This document shows, piece after piece, positions 33,906 through 42,230 of a stretch of DNA of 64,000 bases. Below the pieces are notes generated by a model, which had not been told where the DNA came from, did no database searches, and was given only the letters and a program-made list of their open reading frames with translations. Origin of the DNA: UBA4782 sp034430215 (lineage in GTDB: Bacteria; Chloroflexota; Anaerolineae; Anaerolineales; Anaerolineaceae); contig DAOUFE010000007.1 in the NCBI GenBank assembly GCA_034430215.1, forward strand, positions 91,966 to 155,965. The letters are read 5' to 3'. Every line of letters starts with the position of its first letter. Position 1 is the stretch's first letter. Made by a program: the position numbers and the translations under genes.

Positions 33906-34533
33906 TCGCTTCCTGCAAAAGCGTCTCTATTCTGGCAACCACCATATCCAGAGCGACAATATTCATTCCACCTTCAGGAATGATAATGTCAGCATATCGT
34001 TTAGATGGTTCGACAAATTCCAAATGCATAGGGCGTACGGTATTTAGATATTGGTTTACAACAGATTCGGTCGTTCGTCCGCGTTCCTTAATATCCCGAT
34101 TCAACCGGCGAATAAAACGGATATCAGCATCAGTATCTACAAAAATTTTTACATCGAACATGGTCCGTAAAACAGGATCTGCAAAGATGAGAATTCCTTC
34201 TACAATGATGACTTTCTGAGGATTAATCTTGATCGTTTCTTTGGTTCGTGTATGTGTGGTGAAATCATAAACGGGAATATAGACAGGATGCCAGTTTTTT
34301 AATTCATTGATATGCTGAGTTAGCAGGTCACTTTCTAATGAATCGGGGTGGTCGAAATTAATCTGTGCGCGCTGATTGGGTGGCAGATCTTTAAGATCAC
34401 GATAATATGCGTCATGTTGAATGAACGCAATACGATGACTGCCAACTGCTTTTAGAATAGATTGAGCAACAGTAGTTTTGCCAGAACCTGAGCCTCCAGC
34501 TATTCCTATGACAATCGGGGTTTGTTTGGGCAT
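33889..34533 (-). CDS. udk: Uridine kinase
   Basis: A 214-residue P-loop kinase phosphorylating uridine and cytidine with ATP or GTP in pyrimidine salvage. The P-loop is GIAGGSGSGKTT (10-21). Family features are DAYYRDL, NFDHPDSLESDLL, PVYDFTTHTR, VIIVEGILIF and the Arg-rich lid IRFIRRLNRDIKERGRT. Length matches Udk. It precedes the VTT-domain gene with a 17-bp overlap. Confidence 0.95.
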   Translation of the reverse strand: MPKQTPIVIGIAGGSGSGKTTVAQSILKAVGSHRIAFIQHDAYYRDLKDLPPNQRAQINFDHPDSLESDLLTQHINELKNWHPVYIPVYDFTTHTRTKETIKINPQKVIIVEGILIFADPVLRTMFDVKIFVDTDADIRFIRRLNRDIKERGRTTESVVNQYLNTVRPMHLEFVEPSKRYADIIIPEGGMNIVALDMVVARIETLLQEANAKTS

Positions 34534-34657
34534 TCATACACCTGTGATGATAATATAGTTTTTATATTACTAGTAACGATAACTAAATACCAACTCTTTC
34601 CATATTATACATTCATGAATACATTTACACACCAAACCTGATACCCTAACCCTCTGT

Positions 34658-34694
34658 TAAAAAGTGAATGGCGGATTTTATCCACCATTCACTC
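34658..34694 (-). terminator. Rho-independent terminator of the NBR1-Ig lipoprotein gene
   Basis: AGTGAATGG and CCATTCACT pair in a long stem around a short loop; on the minus strand the stem is followed by TTTTT. It lies about 30 bp after the stop codon. Confidence 0.88.
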
Positions 34695-34724
34695 AAAATC
34701 GTTTTTTGTTGATACTATAAAAGG

Positions 34725-35801
34725 TTATTTCACTTTAATGATTGAGGTCAGGGTGCATAAAGATGTACTTCCGCTAAAGATACCCCAGGTCATCGTATAT
34801 GTGCCAGCAGTTGCCGGAGCGATGGAATCCAGGATCAATTCATAGGTTCCACCATCTGCCACATCCGACGGCAGATCATAGGCGGTAGTGGAACCCTCGA
34901 ACCATTTCGTACCGCTTACATATTTGATATCCACACCAGCAGCACTCCAGGTGCTTCCCGAAGTATTCTTTACTTTCCAACGAGTATCAAATGAAGCGCC
35001 CGCCGGGAAACTGTCATACGGGGCTGGTGATTGGGATACCAGAGAGCACTTTCCACTTACCGTTGTTGAAGTGATGCTTGCTGTCGTTCCAACCACAATC
35101 TTTACCCAGAAAGCTTTATCTCCATTTACACCGATACCAAAGAAACCACCACTGGCATTCTTTAACATCCAATACCCGGTATAGGTACCATCTGTGGTAG
35201 GAGCTTGCAACGTGACGCTGACATCAATCGTTTGACCGGGTGCAACGGTAGCTGCTAAAGCTGTGCTGGCTGCACCGTTCATACTTGTTCCACTATGGAA
35301 AGCAAGACTATAACCGGATCCCCAGGTACAACTTCCGCTGTTCTTCAATCTCCAGGTTTTTACAAATTGGGTACCTGCAGTGATCGAAGAGCCATCCGGG
35401 ATGGTCACATCACCCAAAAAATCAGCACGGTTACATGGTATTGGCACTGCAGTAAGGGTTGGAACGGTCGTGATGGCTGTTGTTGGCACTTGTGTGATAG
35501 TAGGTTGGGTAGTTAGGGTAGGCTGCACAGTAGCAGAAGGAGCAACCGTATCGGTCATTGTGGCAGCGACTGTTTCTGTGACAACAACTGGTTCAGTAGG
35601 GATCACTTCTGTTTCTGTTGGCAACGCAGGTAATGCAGTTGCTGGAGCAATTTGAGTTTGATAATTAATAGCGTTCACTGTCTGAGCAACAGAAGTTTGG
35701 ATATCCACTTCGGAATCCCCCTTGCTGCCTGGCAGGTTACATGCAGATAATACCAGTACCAGTATTATCAGACTGTTTATGAGGTAAAATGTTTTTTTCA
35801 T
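34725..35801 (-). CDS. Lipoprotein with two NBR1-Ig-like domains
   Basis: A 358-residue protein. Signal and lipobox VLVLSAC, then a long Thr/Val/Pro-rich linker to about residue 120, then two domains of the NBR1-Ig-like (next to BRCA1) type. The first is GDVTIPDGSSITAGTQFVKTWRLKNSGSCTWGSGY with APGQTIDVSVTLQAP (in sections, about 130-230). The second is SPAPYDSFPAGASFDTRWKVKNTSGSTWSAAG with YELILDSIAPATAGTYTMTW. The W-x-x-K-N-x-G-x-x-x-W pattern is the family mark. Such domains are common in secreted proteins of Anaerolineae. Ligand unknown. Confidence 0.88.
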   Translation of the reverse strand: MKKTFYLINSLIILVLVLSACNLPGSKGDSEVDIQTSVAQTVNAINYQTQIAPATALPALPTETEVIPTEPVVVTETVAATMTDTVAPSATVQPTLTTQPTITQVPTTAITTVPTLTAVPIPCNRADFLGDVTIPDGSSITAGTQFVKTWRLKNSGSCTWGSGYSLAFHSGTSMNGAASTALAATVAPGQTIDVSVTLQAPTTDGTYTGYWMLKNASGGFFGIGVNGDKAFWVKIVVGTTASITSTTVSGKCSLVSQSPAPYDSFPAGASFDTRWKVKNTSGSTWSAAGVDIKYVSGTKWFEGSTTAYDLPSDVADGGTYELILDSIAPATAGTYTMTWGIFSGSTSLCTLTSIIKVK

Positions 35802-35996
35802 GGGTTAACTCCTTTGTCGTTCTTATCGAAGAAAATTCACTGAGTACTACTTTCACCATAAATAGACGATAATTACCTGTAATAAGTTCCAAACTACCCA
35901 ATACCAGTTAATCTCATTATATCAAGGGTTTATGGTTTTTTTGCAAGAGCTTATTTCTGACATGCTTGCTTATCCCTTTATCACCAGAAAGGTTTT

Positions 35997-36791
35997 TTAT
36001 TCTTCCCAGTAGATTACGGGATAAGAAGAAAGTTTTTCAAAACCCAATGACTCGGCAAGATCGATTGATGCATTGTTATTTTCAAAGCATTCCCAATTAG
36101 GCTGCAACCTCTTTTGAATACATTCCTCTATGAGTGCAGAAGCAGTGATTGTAGCGTACCCCTTTCTACGATACTCTGGAATGGTATGTACATCTATCTC
36201 AATACCTGTAGCAGATCGAAAAACACTGAGACAACTGCTGATGATCTCACCCCCTTTCATAAGAACATAACCCAAACCATTTTTCAGGAAGGAATCTATC
36301 GAAAGCCAAGTTGGTGGCAGGGTTATCATTTTTATAAGGTCAAGATCGATCTTTCGTAGTTCCAGTAATGAAATATTGCTCTCAATTTTTTCTCTCTTAG
36401 CATGAAAGATATCATAATGGATTCGAAAAGGTTGGCGAAAAATTGTTCGTGTATTCCGATCAGGAAGGATTTCTCCTGCATATTTGATCCAATGATCGTT
36501 TGAAGGAATGAGGATAAATCCGCTCTCACCCATCTTTTTCGAAGCGGGAATAAAGGTTTCAATGATGATCTTCTGCACCGGAGCTAGATCTCTTACAGCA
36601 GATGGTTCACCAGCAAGAAAGAAATATCCCACGTTGGACCAAATCAGCGCCACTCGTGGCTCGTCGAACTGGTCGACGAATATCCTTCCCGGGTTGTATC
36701 CTTCAAGAATGGCAGCAGGCAGCACAGCCTGAGGGAAATTCTGAAAGAGGGATTGAGCAATAGAATAGGAATGGACAGGAAGTTCGTGCAT
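35997..36791 (-). CDS. GNAT-type acetyltransferase (large, two-part family)
   Basis: A protein of 264 residues from the ATG at 36791. An ATG at 36809 would run into the tRNA-Thr gene, so the inner start is preferred. The C-terminal half carries EIDVHTIPEYRRKGYATITASALIEECI, the acetyl-CoA motif (RRKGYA), and NWECFENNNASIDLAESLGFEKL, typical of the two-part GNAT family found in Firmicutes and Chloroflexota. The N-terminal half is family-specific. Substrate unknown. Confidence 0.8.
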   Translation of the reverse strand: MHELPVHSYSIAQSLFQNFPQAVLPAAILEGYNPGRIFVDQFDEPRVALIWSNVGYFFLAGEPSAVRDLAPVQKIIIETFIPASKKMGESGFILIPSNDHWIKYAGEILPDRNTRTIFRQPFRIHYDIFHAKREKIESNISLLELRKIDLDLIKMITLPPTWLSIDSFLKNGLGYVLMKGGEIISSCLSVFRSATGIEIDVHTIPEYRRKGYATITASALIEECIQKRLQPNWECFENNNASIDLAESLGFEKLSSYPVIYWEE

Positions 36792-36803
36792 TTTAAACAA
36801 AAA

Positions 36804-36876
36804 AGCCATCGAAGGGGATCGAACCCTTGACCTGACGATTACGAATCGTCTGCTCTACCAGCTGAGCTACGATGGC
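36804..36876 (-). tRNA. tRNA-Thr (CGT)
   Basis: The minus strand folds from GCCATCG to CGATGGC, with D-arm AGCTCAGCTGGTAGAGC and anticodon loop TTCGTAA, so the anticodon is CGU. CCA is not encoded. It lies immediately upstream of the GNAT gene. Confidence 0.96.
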
Positions 36877-36927
36877 GCATTGCCGATTATACCAGTATCA
36901 GTTTGGATGAGGCAAGAAAACCACCCT

Positions 36928-38130
36928 CTATTCATCATCCTCATCATCATTCGGTTTTCTACTCACCTCACGTCCCCGCTTAACCACCCCCTTTCCATAT
37001 TTCTCACGAAGTTCATCCAATGTAGATAATAAGCGGGTCTCTTTCTCATTTTTTGGATTGAACAAATCCATTTGTACAGCAGGTTGTTGAAGCCCGCTGC
37101 CGCCCACCCCGATCAGCCGTACTTTTCTCCCTCTTTGCCATGCCTTTTTGAGCAGGTCAGATGCATTTTCGTAGATCACACTGTTGAGGTTGGTCGGCTT
37201 GGTCAAGGCAACCTGCCGCGTGATGGTCGTAAAGTCAGACCAGCGCAATTTAATTCGAATGGTGGTAGCACAAAAATGATGCCTTCGCAACCGATACCCT
37301 ACTTTATCCGACAGCCAGCGAACAGTACGCAACACCTCATCGATATCACCCACGTCTTTATCGTATGTGGTTTCATTGCTTACGGATTTTAATGTATGAC
37401 TGAGCACAATGGGAGAAGTACTTTCTCCCCTGGCGTGCTGCTGCATTTCCGTTGCCCATTTTCCATAATGTCTTTCTAGCTGGCTAGCAGGTGCATTTGC
37501 GAGCTGACCAAGGGTCATAATCCCCAGTTTATTCAGCTTCTCTGCAGATTTCTTTCCAATTCCCCACATCATCTGCACAGGCAAAGGTGCCAAAAAAGCA
37601 GCTTCGCTTCCTGGCGGCACCACAGTGATCGCATTGGGATAATCCAACCCCTTGCGAGAGCTCTTTCCAAAATCATTGGCGATCTTTGCCACCAGTTTGT
37701 TGGTTGCAACCCCAATCGAACAGGGCAAATGAGTTTCATCATGGATCCGCTTTTGCAGCCGTGCAGCGATCACACCCGGATCATCCGGAAGATCGGTCAC
37801 TTCAATGAATGCCTCATCAATCGAAACCTGCTCGACCAGCGGGCTTATATCTTCGAGGATCGCCATCACTTTATCAGATGCTTCACTATAGGCATTAAAA
37901 TCTGGCCATAACACTTTTAGGTCAGGAACCAGTTTTAAAGCCTGCGCCATTGGCATAGCAGAGTGGATGCCGCGTGCCCGGGCAGCATACGAACAGGTGG
38001 ATACCACCCCCCGCTGGTCAGGTCTGCCACCTACAGCAAATACTTTCCCTTTGAGAGAAGGATCTTTTAATTCCTCAACCGCGCAAAAGAATGCATCCAG
38101 ATCGAGATGCAAAACTTTTCGCACACTCAC
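36928..38130 (-). CDS. dinB: DNA polymerase IV (Y-family)
   Basis: A 400-residue translesion polymerase. Catalytic residues are Asp10 in HLDLDAFFCAVE and Asp105/Glu106 in SIDEAF. The Phe pair of DAFF contains the steric gate against ribonucleotides. A thumb/little-finger region follows, and QMDLF near residue 350 looks like a beta-clamp-binding motif. The C-terminal tail is basic then acidic (RGREVSRKPNDDEDDE). It is 13 bp downstream of a lipoprotein gene's stop... the upstream gene ends outside its own promoter signals, so regulation cannot be read. Confidence 0.95.
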   Translation of the reverse strand: MSVRKVLHLDLDAFFCAVEELKDPSLKGKVFAVGGRPDQRGVVSTCSYAARARGIHSAMPMAQALKLVPDLKVLWPDFNAYSEASDKVMAILEDISPLVEQVSIDEAFIEVTDLPDDPGVIAARLQKRIHDETHLPCSIGVATNKLVAKIANDFGKSSRKGLDYPNAITVVPPGSEAAFLAPLPVQMMWGIGKKSAEKLNKLGIMTLGQLANAPASQLERHYGKWATEMQQHARGESTSPIVLSHTLKSVSNETTYDKDVGDIDEVLRTVRWLSDKVGYRLRRHHFCATTIRIKLRWSDFTTITRQVALTKPTNLNSVIYENASDLLKKAWQRGRKVRLIGVGGSGLQQPAVQMDLFNPKNEKETRLLSTLDELREKYGKGVVKRGREVSRKPNDDEDDE

Positions 38131-38143
38131 ATTCCCCCCATCC

Positions 38144-39124
38144 TTACTTCAACCTGAGTTCAGCCCAGGTGGTGGGGTTAGCCAGGCTGTTTCCGGCAAT
38201 ACAGGCGACCATGCTCTGCTGTACATTTTGCCCGCCATTGTCATTATCCGAAGCACGAAGGGCGAACCCAAATTTCGCTCCTACAGATGGCGAAGTATTG
38301 AACAATGACCAGGGAATTGCAGCTTCCATCCGGTATAAACCAGTCTGCGAAACTGATGCGATGATCACACTGCTGGTTTTATCCCCTGCAAGGCTGGAAG
38401 GAAAATAGAGATAGGCTTCTTTTGTCCCTGATGTGTCTGGTCTGCCAGGAGAAACATCCAGCTGATAATCATCTGGGCTGAGGGTGGTGGTATAAAAATC
38501 ACCCTGCAGGTTAGCATCCAATAATAACTCTACGACATCCCCTTTATACAAATCCGTTCCGCTGGCATTTTGCACATAAATATCATCCTTTACTTTGACT
38601 GCCAGATACAGGTAATTATTATCCCAACCAACCCTGAAAGACCCTTCCAGGTCATCAGCTCCTGTCCAATTTTCAGCGCCAAAGATCACATATGTCATTG
38701 GGTATGCTGTGTTAGTCCATTCATCCCAAACCCCATCAAGGGTGGGAGGGGTGGAGAGACTTGCAGCTTCGAATATCATTGCCCTTGCTGGCACCGTAGT
38801 AATCCCCGTTGTCGGAATTTTGGTAGCCGTGGCTGTAAGGGTGGCAGATGCAACAGGTGTATCAGTAAAGGTCGTAGTTGCTGTCATCATGGGCGTTTCT
38901 GTGGCTGGAATCGCTGTGCTGGTTGGAGGAACTTTTGTGACCGTGGGTTGGGCTGTCAGGCTTTCCACAATGGCATAAATGGCTGTCATCGTTTCATCAG
39001 GCGTTTCTTCTTCTTCAGTTGCTTCCTGCTGTTTCGTTCCAATTTGAGGCAGCGTACAGGCAGTAATAAGCATAATACACAAGATGATGAGAAAATATCG
39101 AATATTCCTATGTTTCTTAGCCAT
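38144..39124 (-). CDS. Lipoprotein with CBM9-like carbohydrate-binding domain
   Basis: A 326-residue protein. Signal with lipobox MLITAC, then a Thr/Pro/Ala linker to about residue 115, then a CBM9/DOMON-type beta sandwich: TPPTLDGVWDEWTN, SFRVGWDNNYLYLAVKVKDD, GDVVELLLDAN and YRMEAAIPWSLF. In this family the domain binds sugar ends or haem. It probably sits on the outer face of the cytoplasmic membrane. It is followed after 13 bp by dinB on the same strand, probably without functional meaning. Confidence 0.85.
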   Translation of the reverse strand: MAKKHRNIRYFLIILCIMLITACTLPQIGTKQQEATEEEETPDETMTAIYAIVESLTAQPTVTKVPPTSTAIPATETPMMTATTTFTDTPVASATLTATATKIPTTGITTVPARAMIFEAASLSTPPTLDGVWDEWTNTAYPMTYVIFGAENWTGADDLEGSFRVGWDNNYLYLAVKVKDDIYVQNASGTDLYKGDVVELLLDANLQGDFYTTTLSPDDYQLDVSPGRPDTSGTKEAYLYFPSSLAGDKTSSVIIASVSQTGLYRMEAAIPWSLFNTSPSVGAKFGFALRASDNDNGGQNVQQSMVACIAGNSLANPTTWAELRLK

Positions 39125-39410
39125 TATGAAGTCCTCCTGTAGAGTATTATAGCGTCAGCAGGAAATGGGATTCAAGGGATGTCTATACTTTCGTAGTAGG
39201 AGAAGTGATTATTTAATGATTACTTTATGCATGAAATGTTGGTAGTGAGGTTTTGTTAGAAAATTCATTATAGGTGAATGTGTTAAATGATACATACCGA
39301 AGGGAGCAAGAGTTTATTTGTTAATATCTAGTACGCACAGATTGACAATCATTCTCATCTTAAACAAATTGTAGTTCATAAACTTCTCTATCTGTGATAA
39401 GTGGAAGTTT

Positions 39411-42038
39411 TCATCCCAAGTGAATTTTCTTGCATTGGCTGTATAGCTCATAAAAGATTTTTACCCAATCTTTTTGTTTTAATCCTTCAGGATTTGCATT
39501 AAAGATATTAGGATTGCCAATAATTATTCTCTTTGTTCGAGCACGAGTAATTGCAACATTTAAACGATTAGGATTGAAGTAAAAATCTGCATTTTTAGCA
39601 GCATAATCAAGACTACTCGTGGTCAATGAAATTATAACCATTTCTCGTTCCTGCCCCTGAATACGTTCCACTGTATCAACCAAAATATCTTTGTAGGTAA
39701 GCTGTATATTTTTTAATTGGTTCCTTACCTCTTTACGAATTTGTCTTGCTTGAGCACGATAAGGAACTACTACTGCAATTTCTGAAGCTGAGACTCCACA
39801 ATTAATTGCTTGATAAATAATCCTTCCTATTATCTTTGCCTCTTCGGGAGATCTCATTTCATTATTACAATGATCTACTTCAATAAAAATATCTGGGGCA
39901 TCAGGGTCTAAAACTTGAGCTAATTCTGTCGGAAAGTCTTTCAGATTTAATTTTTGGGTTTTTCTTCTTGGATCAGTATGAAGCTTACCTCCATAAAATT
40001 TGTTACTTGGAAATTGATTTATCTCCTCATTCATTCTGTAAGAGGTATCCAACATAGTTCCAGGGTTTTTAATAAATAGGGTTTCGAAAATAGATTTCGT
40101 AACCCATTCGGTATTATGCTTTGAAACAATCACAGGTCCCAATTGCATATGATCGCCAATAAGAATACACTTTGGAGCCTTTAATAAACACATAATTGCA
40201 ATTGGAATTGTAACTTGGCTAGCTTCATCAATAAGCGCCACATCAAAAGGCATTTGTTTCAATCGACTAGTTCTAATTGCATAACAGGTTGCACCAATAA
40301 TTATCCCTGTTGAGTTGTTTGAAAAGGGTGAGCTAGATAAATTTTGGTAATTTACGATATTACCACCTTTGTAATCCAAATCTATTGCATCTTTTTGTTC
40401 ACCTATCTTTATAATCTTTTCATAGCCAGTTTTTTCGCCGATCGAACGCAAAGCATTGTTGATCGCCCGATGTGTAGCTGCGGTTACTAAAACATTTTTA
40501 CCTTCTTCTGCAAAAGTTTTGGCAAGATGGGCAAGTACACTTGTTTTTCCAGTTCCTGGGGGTCCTTGAATCAAGTAATAATTTTTAGTGGTGTATGCGT
40601 TTATAAAAGCCTCGGATTGAGATTGATTTAAACCTAGGGAATGCGCTATTGAGGCAGCATATGAAGATCCTGAGGATTCTATTATTGGTTTTACAATTCC
40701 TTTAAGAAACTGTTGATAGTATGTGAAACAATTTTGGTTACGGTTTTGATTTCGTTTTACTTCTTGAAGTGCATCTAGTTGTAAACCATGTACATCAATC
40801 TGATCAAAATCTAGAACCCATCCATCGCTAGGGAAAAGATTGTGAAAAATCTCACCACCGGTCGGTTTTATTATGATATGGTTACCTTCTTGTTCTTCAA
40901 CAAGTTCACACTTAATAAAATTATTTTCTGGATTCCCACGGTTCAAACGTAAACTATCACCTTCACGAAATTTTGAAAGGTTTTCTTTGGTGAGTAATTC
41001 TGCTTGGTTCTCGCTAAAGGATAATATTGTTATTTGATCAATCGCTAGACCTTCAGCTACTCTCACTGATAATGGTTTATCCCAGTCTTCTTTCTTTGTA
41101 GAATTTTGGACTTTTTGTTCATTTCTAACAAATTCTTTAAGCTGCTCAATATAGTCTGGCAATCCATAATTGGGAATCAACTGTTTTGTTGTTTGAGAGC
41201 TCTCATATTGACCTTTTAATAGTTGAGAGGTTTGACAAGATTTCCCTGAAGAAAGTGATACTTTATCAATTGCAAAATGGAATTCTCTTACACTAAGATA
41301 GCGATCCTCTGGTTTGAACGCCATGGCTTTTTCAATAATTTTTACAAGTTCAATATTTACATTTGATATCGATTGATTATTATTCAAACGCAAAAAGCTT
41401 TCTGAAGGTATCTGTCCGGATAAAAGTGTAAATGATGTGGCACCTAACGAATACATATCGCTTCTTACATCAGTACCTAATTGCTTGTATTGTTCTGGTG
41501 GCGAGTAATAAGGTGAATATCCCAATGCCCCTGTTGTAGTTTTTTTATTTTGATAAAAACTCTTTGCCAATCCAAAATCTACTAGAACAGCTTTACCTTT
41601 TGATGTAATAATTATATTTTGTGGCTTTATGTCTCGATGAATAATCGGTGGATTTTGTTCATGTAGATATTCCAAAACCCCACATAATTGGCAAATTATT
41701 TTTATTGCTTCGCTTTCCGAGAAGGGACCTTGCTTGGTAATTATTTCATCGACATTTTGTCCATCAATAAATTCCATAACAAGATAAAGTCCCTGTTTTG
41801 TATCATTGAAATAATCAAAAACAGATGGAAGTCCGCTATGCTTTAAGCGGAATAATATTTTAGCTTCACGCTCAAACTGCTCAGCGATCTCTGGAGCATT
41901 ATTTAGGTTTTCTTTTACCACACAGGATTCACACATGTGCAAATCCCATGCGCGATATACCGCACCAAATCCCCCTTGGCCTAGCAGTTCCTTAATTTGA
42001 TATCGATTGTTAAGAATACATCCTGGTGTAAGCGGCAT
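39411..42038 (-). CDS. Ser/Thr protein kinase fused to a UPF1/Dna2-type SF1 helicase
   Basis: An 875-residue two-part protein. Residues 10-260 are a complete Hanks-type kinase: GQGGFG (20-25), Lys42, HRDIKPQN (134-141), DFG (154-156) and a PPEQY activation end. A low-complexity linker follows (260-320). Residues 320-420 are a beta-rich region like the 1B domain of these helicases, then a full SF1 motor: GPPGTGKT (492-499), DEAS (604-607), GDHMQLGP (628-635), SYRMNEEI (666-673), ERIQGQE (791-797) and NVAITRAR (827-834). No transmembrane or nuclease domain is seen. The gene and its flanks look more AT-rich than neighbours, which suggests acquisition. Function unknown; RNA/DNA stress response or defence is possible. 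Confidence 0.9.
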   Translation of the reverse strand: MPLTPGCILNNRYQIKELLGQGGFGAVYRAWDLHMCESCVVKENLNNAPEIAEQFEREAKILFRLKHSGLPSVFDYFNDTKQGLYLVMEFIDGQNVDEIITKQGPFSESEAIKIICQLCGVLEYLHEQNPPIIHRDIKPQNIIITSKGKAVLVDFGLAKSFYQNKKTTTGALGYSPYYSPPEQYKQLGTDVRSDMYSLGATSFTLLSGQIPSESFLRLNNNQSISNVNIELVKIIEKAMAFKPEDRYLSVREFHFAIDKVSLSSGKSCQTSQLLKGQYESSQTTKQLIPNYGLPDYIEQLKEFVRNEQKVQNSTKKEDWDKPLSVRVAEGLAIDQITILSFSENQAELLTKENLSKFREGDSLRLNRGNPENNFIKCELVEEQEGNHIIIKPTGGEIFHNLFPSDGWVLDFDQIDVHGLQLDALQEVKRNQNRNQNCFTYYQQFLKGIVKPIIESSGSSYAASIAHSLGLNQSQSEAFINAYTTKNYYLIQGPPGTGKTSVLAHLAKTFAEEGKNVLVTAATHRAINNALRSIGEKTGYEKIIKIGEQKDAIDLDYKGGNIVNYQNLSSSPFSNNSTGIIIGATCYAIRTSRLKQMPFDVALIDEASQVTIPIAIMCLLKAPKCILIGDHMQLGPVIVSKHNTEWVTKSIFETLFIKNPGTMLDTSYRMNEEINQFPSNKFYGGKLHTDPRRKTQKLNLKDFPTELAQVLDPDAPDIFIEVDHCNNEMRSPEEAKIIGRIIYQAINCGVSASEIAVVVPYRAQARQIRKEVRNQLKNIQLTYKDILVDTVERIQGQEREMVIISLTTSSLDYAAKNADFYFNPNRLNVAITRARTKRIIIGNPNIFNANPEGLKQKDWVKIFYELYSQCKKIHLG

Positions 42039-42230
42039 TGGTTTCTCTGAATTAATGCTGATTGTGGTTTGTTACGAGTAATAATTTCAATAGCATATCC
42101 GAAAAAGTTATAAATATTTTTCATCTTTTGATATACTATTTTTTTCTTATTACATAATTCACCAATATTATTAACTAGTATATTTCATCTATTTACCATA
42201 AAAAAACTAATTTGTTTATCCAGTGTTTTC

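Noticed and set aside
38570..39142. A 190-codon plus-strand frame
   Set aside because: Antisense to the CBM9-like lipoprotein; low-complexity composition comes from the Thr/Pro linker read backwards.
39411..42038. Member of a named multi-gene defence system such as BREX or DISARM
   Set aside because: No methyltransferase, PglZ, nuclease or other partner genes lie beside it; neighbours are a CBM9-like lipoprotein and nrdJ.
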